A stretch of 13,175 bases of DNA from Actinomycetota bacterium. Its GTDB lineage: Bacteria > Actinomycetota > Acidimicrobiia > Spongiisociales > UBA5794. Where the stretch lies: contig QMQC01000017.1 in the NCBI GenBank assembly GCA_003648875.1, positions 1-13,175 of the forward strand, given 5' to 3'. Of this stretch, positions 6,885-12,576 are shown piece after piece. The position numbers and the translations under genes were made by a program. Numbering within the stretch: the stretch's first letter is position 1; each line of letters begins with the position of its first letter. Under the pieces are notes generated by a model that was not told the DNA's origin, searched no databases, and was given only the letters and a program-made list of their open reading frames with translations.

Positions 6885-7600
6885 GCTCTTGCGTCGATCA
6901 CGACGACAGTCGTGTTGTCAACGCCTCCCGCTGTGTTCGCGTGCTCGATCAACGACCACACCGTGGCTTCGACCCCTTCGCCAGCATTCAGGATCTGGTT
7001 GATTCCGAAGTCGGAAACCATGGTGGTGAGCCCGTCGGAGCACAGCAGTAGCCGGTCACCGTCCTGGAGGGCGAGTGAGCGTGTTTCGACGCCGACCGGG
7101 CCGAGCCCCAGGACCCTCGTGATGAGGTGCCTGTGTGGATGGCGTTCCGCTTCCTCAGGCGTGATACGGCCGAGTTCGATCAATTCGTTGACGAGCGTGT
7201 GGTCTGTCGTGAGCTGGGACATGTCACCGTCCCTGAGCAAATACGCCCGGCTGTCACCTACGTGTGCAAGATCCGCTGTGCCGTCGCTCCCGAGTTGGAC
7301 GAGCGTGAGGGTCGTACCCATGCCTCGGAGTGAGGAATCTTCGTTCACTGCAGCCGATACTGCGTCGTTTGCTTGCTGGACCCGATCTTCGGGTGTTGTC
7401 TCATTGCCTATTTCTGCGGTCGAGGCGACGTCGACCGCTATGCCCGAAGCGATCTCGCCTGCGACTGCTCCACCCATGCCGTCGGCCACCATGAGGATGA
7501 CAGGACCAGTTGACGACCCGGACGACGTGGGAGACAGAGAGTCCTCATTGCCATCGCGAACTCTTCCGACGTGTGTACCCGTGCCCCAGACGTAATTCAT
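6881..7600 (-). CDS. pstP: PP2C-type Ser/Thr protein phosphatase, catalytic domain only
   Basis: A 239-residue metal-dependent phosphatase expected to reverse PknB phosphorylation. Motifs in order are VRDGNEDS (14-21), VADGMGG with metal ligand Asp40, GMGTTL (93-98), GDSRAYL (115-121), TTDHT (131-135), CSDGLT with Asp189, and VDNTT with Asp228. These are all the usual metal-binding acidic residues of the family. The protein ends right after the catalytic fold. Mycobacterial PstP is about 514 residues with a membrane helix and an outer domain; none of that is here, so this one should be cytosolic. The ATG at 7600 overlaps the fhaB stop (ATGA). Confidence 0.95.
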   Translation of the reverse strand: MNYVWGTGTHVGRVRDGNEDSLSPTSSGSSTGPVILMVADGMGGAVAGEIASGIAVDVASTAEIGNETTPEDRVQQANDAVSAAVNEDSSLRGMGTTLTLVQLGSDGTADLAHVGDSRAYLLRDGDMSQLTTDHTLVNELIELGRITPEEAERHPHRHLITRVLGLGPVGVETRSLALQDGDRLLLCSDGLTTMVSDFGINQILNAGEGVEATVWSLIEHANTAGGVDNTTVVVIDARA

Positions 7601-8010
7601 CTCACCTCGAGAATCGTCTTTCCTATCTGCACCGTATCGCCCCGTGTGACAGAAGTCGGACTCGTCACCCGTCGTCCATTCACATATGTTCCGTTCGTGC
7701 TCCCGAGATCGTGGACGACGACTTGGCCGTCCTGGATCCCGACTCGAGCATGAAACTCTGATGAGTATGGGTCAGAAATCCGTATATCGGCATCGGGAGA
7801 TCTGCCAATGACATGGCCTTGGGGCCTTATCCGTACCCGACCCGTCTCGGTTTCGCCCGTAAGAATCACGAGTTCCGCAGCAATTCCCTCCGTCCGGGCG
7901 CCCGGGTTCGAGCCGACGTGGCTGCGAATCGACCGTGCAACCTGCCACAGGAAGAGGAAGAGAAGGAGAAGGAACAGCAATTTGATGATGTTGAAGAACA
8001 ACGCAGGCAT
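7597..8010 (-). CDS. fhaB: Membrane-anchored FHA-domain protein
   Basis: A 137-residue protein with an N-terminal membrane helix (about residues 8-25) and an FHA domain (about 60-137), which binds phosphothreonine. FHA marks are HVIGRSPDADI with Arg70, SSEFHA (83-88), and DLGSTNGTYVNG (101-112). Mycobacterial FhaB (FipA) has the same length and layout and links kinase signalling to the division machinery. I chose ATG at 8010: it comes 1 nt after the fhaA stop and gives the usual N-terminus MPALFFNIIK. The longer frame starting at TTG 8040 would add ten residues inside fhaA and has no support. Confidence 0.93.
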   Translation of the reverse strand: MPALFFNIIKLLFLLLLFLFLWQVARSIRSHVGSNPGARTEGIAAELVILTGETETGRVRIRPQGHVIGRSPDADIRISDPYSSEFHARVGIQDGQVVVHDLGSTNGTYVNGRRVTSPTSVTRGDTVQIGKTILEVR

Positions 8011-8011
8011 G

Positions 8012-8677
8012 TCAGAAGATGGGCCGATATGTGAAGGCAAGATCTCCGAGCATCAGCGTGTCGCCCCCATGGATGGGTGCGGGCTCTTCTGTGAGTCTCA
8101 CGCCGTTGAGATATGTACCGTTTGCGGACCCAAGGTCCTGGATCATCGTTGCTCCGTCCTGACGGTACATGATGACATGATGACGGGACACTTCCTGATT
8201 CGCGACCCGTATGTCACTGTCGAGTGCGCGCCCGATCAGTGATCGATTGAGCGAGATGGCCAGGATGGCCGAACCATCATCTGCGATCAATTGGCCCCAT
8301 GGAGACGTCGAGGAGACAGAGTTCGTCCCCTCCACTTCGAGTATCCCCCGCGGCACGTCTGGCGATGTCGTGATCTGGATCACGACATCGCCGACCAGAC
8401 GCCAGCCGCGTTCTGCTGCAGATTCAGCCACGACATTCGTGAGTTCTCGCACGAGTTGGTTTCGGTCGAGAGATTTGTCGATATCTGCTGGATTCAGATG
8501 GACAATGAGATCGTTCGGCACCTCGGGCCCAACGATGGTGTCCTTGGCGAGAAACTCGAGTTGTCTCACGAGTCTGCTTGCCATGTCTATCGGATGCATC
8601 CTTCCGCGAAAGACGGACGCGCTGGCACCATCTGCCAATTTTTCAAGTCTCTGCTCGAGGCCCCGCGCGAGGTTCAT
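8012..8677 (-). CDS. fhaA: FHA-domain protein with DUF3662 N-terminal domain, short form
   Basis: A 221-residue cytosolic protein and first gene of the minus-strand block. Residues 1-115 match the DUF3662 domain of actinobacterial FhaA (MNLARGLEQRLEKLADG, then VPNDLIVHLNPADID). Residues 137-221 are an FHA domain with LIGRALDSDI (Arg150), EVSRHHV (162-168) and DLGSANGTYLNG (181-192). FHA domains bind phosphothreonine; in mycobacteria FhaA binds partners such as phosphorylated MviN/MurJ-type regulators of wall synthesis. Mycobacterial FhaA is about 527 residues because of a long low-complexity linker, which is almost absent here. The ATG at 8677 has no Shine-Dalgarno sequence; a TAnnnT box lies 7 nt upstream. 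Confidence 0.94.
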   Translation of the reverse strand: MNLARGLEQRLEKLADGASASVFRGRMHPIDMASRLVRQLEFLAKDTIVGPEVPNDLIVHLNPADIDKSLDRNQLVRELTNVVAESAAERGWRLVGDVVIQITTSPDVPRGILEVEGTNSVSSTSPWGQLIADDGSAILAISLNRSLIGRALDSDIRVANQEVSRHHVIMYRQDGATMIQDLGSANGTYLNGVRLTEEPAPIHGGDTLMLGDLAFTYRPIF

Positions 8678-8680
8678 GAT

Positions 8681-8699
8681 GGCCAGCCTACGGCTGGCC
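8681..8699. promoter_or_regulatory. Perfect hairpin next to fhaA start, overlapping candidate -10 box
   Basis: GGCCAGCC-TAC-GGCTGGCC is a perfect 8-bp inverted repeat with a 3-nt loop, ending 4 nt before the fhaA ATG. On the minus strand its centre contains TAGGCT (8685-8690), a TAnnnT hexamer exactly 7 nt before the ATG, which would make fhaA leaderless. The palindrome could be an operator over the -10 box. There is no T-run, so a terminator is unlikely. Confidence 0.5.
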
Positions 8700-8703
8700 G
8701 AAA

Positions 8704-8776
8704 CCAGATACCAGAATGTTCACTTCGCTCACTCCCAGAATCCGGATATCCGGTGTCTGCATCCGGTGTCTGGTAT
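8704..8776. repeat. Cluster of short direct and inverted repeats between fhaA and tRNA-Leu
   Basis: The cluster holds heptamers CCAGATA-CCAGAAT (8704-8717) and CCAGAAT-CCGGATA (8735-8748), and the palindrome CCGGATATCCGG (8742-8753). It also holds a 13-nt tandem repeat ATCCGGTGTCTG (8748-8760 and 8761-8773) and an outer inverted repeat ATACCAGA (8708-8715) with TCTGGTAT (8769-8776). The whole could fold into one large branched hairpin. The heptamers recur upstream of pknB at 4096-4117. Confidence 0.65.
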
Positions 8777-8801
8777 TTCGTATCTGTGTTCTCTTTGCAG
8801 G

Positions 8802-8807
8802 TAACCT
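8802..8807 (+). promoter_or_regulatory. Candidate -10 box for tRNA-Leu
   Basis: TAACCT fits TAnnnT and ends 11 nt before the mature tRNA 5' end, leaving room for a short leader removed by RNase P. No clear -35 box is seen. Confidence 0.3.
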
Positions 8808-8818
8808 TCCGTTTCCAC

Positions 8819-8902
<84 letters not shown>

Positions 8903-8904
8903 CT

Positions 8905-9909
8905 ATGGCGTATCGGGCCTACAGGTCAGACCGTCGTTTTCGCAGACGACGCTGGCTGTTGATCGTCGTTTCTCTGGTAGCGGTCATTGCGGTGATCGCA
9001 TTGTTGGTGTCTCGCCAGACGGAACAACGTGGAGCAGTCGAGTTCTTCGCGGCCGCGGACGAATCGTCTGATCTTCATGCTCGAGCGTCAGCCGAACTTG
9101 AGTCTGCTCTGTCATCCATTGGAGTGGTCGACAGGCAGGATCTCACTCGAAGGCTTGCAAAGGTCGCAGAGACCGCAGCGGCTGCTGATCTGGTCCTCGA
9201 CGTCGATGTCCCTGCTCAAATCGGTGAGAGCTACGGCACCATGACAACTGCATCATCATCGTGGAAGAGCGGAACCGCGGATGTCGACTCGACGATCGGT
9301 GCGATCATGGATGGCACACTCGTCGAGGGAGCGCAAGAGCAACTTCAGGCGTCTCTCGACCAGCTGCGGATCGGTGACGCAGCTCATACCCTCTTCCTGG
9401 GATCCCTGTCGTCTGTTCCTGAGGAAATTGATGTGGCCCCCCTCCTGACGGTCGAGTACATCAATCCCGACGCCCAGGATCCTTTGCTATACGACGCTCA
9501 GACACTGGTCCTGCGCATCCAGATCTCATATGACCTCAGTCCGCACCACGATGTTGGCGTAACAGCGATGACAGAGCCCAAGCCTGTCGGTGAGAGCGGG
9601 GGGATCCCCGTTGTCCCTCTCACGGAAACGATGGACATTGTCGCGATCGTCTCCAATGAGGGCAACGAGGACGAGACATCAGTGGCCGTGACCCTCGACA
9701 TGTTCAACATCGACACGGGTGATGCAGTGACATCGGCCCAGGAGGTCAGGAATCTCGTGGCTGGAGCGTCAACCACCGTGACGTTTGCCAATATCGATAT
9801 CACGCCAGGTGGTTTGTATCAGGCGAAGGTCGCGGTCACAATCGAGAGCGACATCGACCCTGACAACAACGGGTGGGAAATGATCTTCTTCTGGAGAGCC
9901 GAATCGTGA
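8905..9909 (+). CDS. Membrane-anchored protein with CARDB-like C-terminal domain, unknown function
   Basis: A 334-residue protein whose ATG at 8905 lies 2 nt after the tRNA 3' end. The frame has a stop at 8863 inside the tRNA and no earlier start codon, and later starts would cut the basic N-terminus (MAYRAYRSDRRFRRRRW), so this start is well supported. One membrane segment covers about residues 17-36. The remainder should be outside the cell: a mostly helical region at about 45-170, then beta-rich sequence. Residues 243-331 look like a CARDB/Ig-like fold (VSNEGNEDETSVAV, LVAGASTTVTF, DIDPDNNGW). I do not recognise a named family. It is joined to the DUF4446 gene by a GTGA overlap, suggesting that the two act together. 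Confidence 0.85.
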   Translation: MAYRAYRSDRRFRRRRWLLIVVSLVAVIAVIALLVSRQTEQRGAVEFFAAADESSDLHARASAELESALSSIGVVDRQDLTRRLAKVAETAAAADLVLDVDVPAQIGESYGTMTTASSSWKSGTADVDSTIGAIMDGTLVEGAQEQLQASLDQLRIGDAAHTLFLGSLSSVPEEIDVAPLLTVEYINPDAQDPLLYDAQTLVLRIQISYDLSPHHDVGVTAMTEPKPVGESGGIPVVPLTETMDIVAIVSNEGNEDETSVAVTLDMFNIDTGDAVTSAQEVRNLVAGASTTVTFANIDITPGGLYQAKVAVTIESDIDPDNNGWEMIFFWRAES

Positions 9910-10352
9910 ACACTGCGCTCGTCATTGCTGTGCTGCTCGCGGTCATACTTGCCATCTGGCAGACGATCCAGATCCAGGCTGTGCGCAGGAAGGTAGATGC
10001 CGTTCCCCGCGACGGAAACGTCGTCGCGCTCCTGCGATCGATCGATGAGCGATCGCAGATCAACAAGGGGGCGGTCGAAGCAGTCTCCAAGCGTGTCACC
10101 GAGGTCGAAGGCCGCTTGCCATTTGCGATCAGCTATGTCGGTGTTGTTGCCTACAACGCGTTTGGCAACATCACGGGAAACCAGTCTCGTTCGATTGCGC
10201 TGCTGAACGAGCGGGGCGACGGCCTGGTTATCACGTTGCTTGCCTCCAGGGAGGAGACCGTGTTCTACACCAAGGAGGTTCGTGGTGGCAAAGGCCTCGA
10301 GCAGCTCTCGCCCGAGGAACGAGCTGCGGTTGAGCGCGCGCTCGGCCGGTAA
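9906..10352 (+). CDS. DUF4446 family membrane protein
   Basis: A 148-residue protein of unknown function. A hydrophobic N-terminal segment (residues 3-19, ALVIAVLLAVILAIWQT) leads to a charged, possibly coiled-coil stretch (about 24-70). A C-terminal domain at 74-130 carries the DUF4446 signature (VGVVAYNAFGNITGNQSRSIALLNERGDG, then ITLLASREETVFYTK; given in two parts). I chose GTG at 9906, which overlaps the upstream TGA (GTGA). A longer frame from ATG 9873 would lie inside the upstream gene by 37 nt. Length and layout match DUF4446 members, which are common in Gram-positive bacteria. The stop is 9 nt before serS. Confidence 0.87.
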   Translation: MNTALVIAVLLAVILAIWQTIQIQAVRRKVDAVPRDGNVVALLRSIDERSQINKGAVEAVSKRVTEVEGRLPFAISYVGVVAYNAFGNITGNQSRSIALLNERGDGLVITLLASREETVFYTKEVRGGKGLEQLSPEERAAVERALGR

Positions 10353-10355
10353 CCT
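10350..10355 (+). promoter_or_regulatory. Possible -10 box upstream of serS
   Basis: TAACCT, overlapping the TAA stop of the DUF4446 gene, lies 6 nt before the serS ATG. No Shine-Dalgarno sequence is seen in the 9-nt gap. It could drive a leaderless serS transcript, but the hexamer is short and could be chance. Confidence 0.22.
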
Positions 10356-10361
10356 CGCAAC

Positions 10362-11621
10362 ATGATCGACATTGCAAACCTCAGGGAGCGACGAGACGAG
10401 CTCGGACGATCCCTCGCCCGCCGAGGCGTTGAAGTAGATCTTGATGCCCTCTTCGATCTCGATGAGCGCCGGAGAGAGAGCCGGGCCGATGCAGAGGACA
10501 TACGCAGCAAGCAGAACACGATCGGAAGATCGATCCCTGGACTTGACGGAGACGAGAAGCAGCAGGCCATATCCAAAGCTGGCGAACTCGCCGAGAAATA
10601 CAAGACATTGCTCGCTTCGGCTGATGATCTCGACGAGCTGTTCGACGCACAGTGGGTCACGCTTCCGAACATGACCGATCCCACTGCAGCGGACGGGCTG
10701 GAGGAAGCGGACGCGGTCGAACTCCGTCGAGTTGGAGAACGGCCGTCGTTTGCATTTGAGGCCAAAGACCATGTCGATCTGGGCGTTGGCCTTGACATTG
10801 TCGACATAGAGCGAGCGGTGAAGATCTCGGGTAGTCGATTCGGATTGAAGAAGGGCAAACTCGCCCTCCTCGAGATGTCCCTCATGAGATGGGCGATTGA
10901 CAACCTCTCTGACCACGGGTTCAAACCGGTCATGCCCCCTGTTCTGGTACGTGAGGAAGCTCTCTTCGGGACTGGGTTCTTCCCTGGTGACAGGGAGCAG
11001 GTGTATTCGGTGCGCGAGGACGATCTATATCTCGTGGGGACCTCGGAAGTATCGCTCGCAGCCATGCACGGCGACGAGATCTTTGAGGTCGGAGATCTGC
11101 CGCTGAGGTACGTTGGCTTCTCGACTTGTTTTCGCGTCGAAGCCGGTACCTATGGCAAGGACACCCGAGGGCTCTTTCGCGTTCACCAGTTCGACAAGGC
11201 CGAGATGTTCTCGTTCGTGCGTCCCGACATGTCCCACGAGGAGCACGACTTGCTTCTTGCCAGGGAGGAAGAGCTCGTTCGGGCTCTCGAGTTGCCGTAT
11301 CGCGTCGTGAACGTGGCCGCTGGTGACCTCGGGTCATCAGCTTCCAAGAAGTACGACATCGAGGCATGGTTCCCCGGCCAGGAGCGATATCGCGAGATCA
11401 CCTCGACATCGAACACCACGGACTACCAGGCCCGCCGCCTGAAGATCCGATTCAAGGACGATGAAGGCAGGAATCGGTTCGTGCACACGCTCAACGGGAC
11501 TGCGGTGACGCCTCGCCATCTCATTGCCATCCTCGAGAACCATCAACAGGCAGATGGATCCGTCCGGATTCCGGCGGCGCTTGTTCCGTACACAGGCTTC
11601 GATGTACTCGTTGCCGAATGA
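10362..11621 (+). CDS. serS: Seryl-tRNA synthetase
   Basis: A 419-residue cytosolic class II synthetase that charges tRNA-Ser with serine; length is normal. Residues 1-105 form the charged N-terminal arm, an antiparallel coiled coil that holds the tRNA variable arm. The catalytic core shows motif 1 near HGFKPVMPPVLV (185-196), the TSE motif (227-229) that binds the amino acid, and motif 2 with Arg258 and the run KDTRGLFRVHQFDKAE (266-281). EITSTSNTTDYQARR follows at 345-359, then motif 3 (LNGTAVTPRHLIAILE, 377-392) with Arg385. The ATG at 10362 starts the family N-terminus MIDIANLRERRDE. The TGA overlaps the methyltransferase ATG (ATGA at 11618-11621). Confidence 0.97.
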   Translation: MIDIANLRERRDELGRSLARRGVEVDLDALFDLDERRRESRADAEDIRSKQNTIGRSIPGLDGDEKQQAISKAGELAEKYKTLLASADDLDELFDAQWVTLPNMTDPTAADGLEEADAVELRRVGERPSFAFEAKDHVDLGVGLDIVDIERAVKISGSRFGLKKGKLALLEMSLMRWAIDNLSDHGFKPVMPPVLVREEALFGTGFFPGDREQVYSVREDDLYLVGTSEVSLAAMHGDEIFEVGDLPLRYVGFSTCFRVEAGTYGKDTRGLFRVHQFDKAEMFSFVRPDMSHEEHDLLLAREEELVRALELPYRVVNVAAGDLGSSASKKYDIEAWFPGQERYREITSTSNTTDYQARRLKIRFKDDEGRNRFVHTLNGTAVTPRHLIAILENHQQADGSVRIPAALVPYTGFDVLVAE

Positions 11622-12247
11622 GCAACGGCAAGGTCTTCTCAGACATCGCTGGACGGTATGACAGGCTGAACGCAGTCCTCTCGCTCTGGCAGGATCAGAA
11701 GTGGCGCAACACGGTTGTGTCTCGACTCCCGAAGGGTCGTCTCCTTGATCTGGGTGCCGGAACTGGTGCTGCAAACGAGATCTTTGGTGACAGGAGAGTT
11801 GTCGCGCTCGATCCAGCTCCTGAGATGCTCTCTCTCAACGACGGTTCCTTGCGTGTTGTCTCGGTCGGAGAGCATCTGCCTTTTGGTGATGAGACCTTCG
11901 ACGCCGTCTTCTCAGCCTATGTGTTTCGCAATCTCGACTCTGTGGACCAGACGATGGGCGAGATGGCACGCATATTGAAACCGGCGGGGATGGCAGGGAT
12001 CGTGGATCTTGGCCGTCCAGCCGGAAAGATGGCATCGAAGTTGCACCGTGCGGGCACCTCGATCATCCTCCCCATCGCAGGAACGATGATCGGGGCGAGA
12101 AACGAATACGTCTACCTTCATAGCACCCTCGACAAGCACCCACCTCCTGAGGTCCTGCTTGCAGAGGCACCGCTCGAGCTTGTCGACACTTGGCGTCTCG
12201 GTCCCATGGGCTTTGTGTGGGCGGCCTTGTTGCGCAAGACGAGCTGA
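11618..12247 (+). CDS. menG: UbiE/MenG-type SAM-dependent methyltransferase
   Basis: A 209-residue methyltransferase, probably demethylmenaquinone methyltransferase, the last step of menaquinone synthesis. UbiE/MenG marks are the start VFSDIAGRYDRLNAVLSLWQ (6-25) followed by WR, the SAM-binding LLDLGAGTGAA (42-52), acidic ALDPAPEM (63-70), FDAVFSAYVFRNL (94-106), and ARILKPAGMAGIVDLGRP (117-134). EYVYLHSTLDKHPPPEVL (163-180) corresponds to the family's YxYLxxS region. It is slightly shorter than typical members (about 230). Menaquinone is the usual quinone of actinobacteria, which agrees. A related SAM methyltransferase cannot be excluded without a tree. It is translationally coupled to serS. 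Confidence 0.82.
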   Translation: MSNGKVFSDIAGRYDRLNAVLSLWQDQKWRNTVVSRLPKGRLLDLGAGTGAANEIFGDRRVVALDPAPEMLSLNDGSLRVVSVGEHLPFGDETFDAVFSAYVFRNLDSVDQTMGEMARILKPAGMAGIVDLGRPAGKMASKLHRAGTSIILPIAGTMIGARNEYVYLHSTLDKHPPPEVLLAEAPLELVDTWRLGPMGFVWAALLRKTS

Positions 12248-12262
12248 CGACCGACAGTCGTC
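12246..12262. terminator. Hairpin at the end of menG
   Basis: GACGAC-CGACA-GTCGTC is a perfect 6-bp stem with a 5-nt loop, beginning in the menG stop codon. No T-run follows, so it is at best a weak intrinsic terminator. Confidence 0.3.
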
Positions 12263-12269
12263 CATCGTG

Positions 12270-12292
12270 AACGAACGAAGTGAGTGTTCGTT
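12270..12292. terminator. Hairpin between convergent menG and SRP RNA
   Basis: AACGAAC and GTTCGTT form a perfect 7-bp stem around a 9-nt loop (GAAGTGAGT). On the plus strand it runs into TTTGTCGTT. It lies about 10 nt beyond the SRP RNA 3' end on the minus strand. Placed between convergent genes, it may act in both directions. Confidence 0.4.
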
Positions 12293-12302
12293 TGTCGTTC
12301 GG

Positions 12303-12576
12303 AAACCGTGCACCCGCCTTCGAATGCTCGAACATCGGCGCGTTCCGGACGATCGACTCCTTCAAGGCAACCCCGTCACACCCGGAGCTGGCCCGCTTAG
12401 GGCTGCTTCCTTCCGGACCTGACCCGATTCACGACGCTCCGCCGCAACGGGACCTTGCCATCAACATCGACCGAACCGGCGCTGACCCGTCATCGTCACA
12501 CCCTCAGGCGGGGATTCAGCTCCGCATGAAGAGGATTTCGGACAGAGGGCACCCCTAGTGCCCCACCTAGCACGGT
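12303..12576 (-). ncRNA. ffs: Signal recognition particle RNA, large bacterial type with Alu domain
   Basis: The minus strand carries the near-invariant SRP core GTCAGGTCCGGAAGGAAGCA (within 12403-12423), the SRP54/Ffh binding site with its GGAA tetraloop region. The 5' end starts CCGTGCTAGGTGGGG (from 12575) and continues GGGGTGCCCT, AAATCCTCTTCATGCGGAG and CTGAATCCCC, which follows the Alu domain of the Bacillus subtilis 6S-size scRNA. The 3' end GGTGCACGGTTT pairs through GCACGG (12306-12311) with the 5' CCGTGC (12570-12575). The length of about 272-274 nt equals the large SRP RNA. The RNA works with Ffh in targeting membrane proteins during translation. Exact ends are uncertain by a few bases. 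The 5' end overlaps the hydrolase stop codon. Confidence 0.93.

Noticed and set aside
6780..7595. Plus-strand frame of 271 codons opposite pstP
   Set aside because: PstP has a complete set of PP2C motifs on the minus strand; the plus-strand product is Ser/Pro/Arg rich with no family match.
8010..8040. Longer fhaB beginning at TTG 8040
   Set aside because: It would overlap fhaA by 29 nt and add ten polar residues before the membrane helix; ATG at 8010 fits the family start.
8704..8776. CRISPR array or attachment site next to the tRNA
   Set aside because: The repeats are 7-13 nt with no regular spacers, lie 5' of the tRNA rather than at its 3' end, and no cas, integrase or duplicated tRNA end is visible.
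9819..10916. Minus-strand frame of 365 codons across DUF4446 and serS
   Set aside because: It spans three well-supported plus-strand genes and their junctions and shows no recognisable motif.
12280..12558. Plus-strand frame of 92 codons between menG and the hydrolase
   Set aside because: It lies antisense to the SRP RNA and is fully explained by it.
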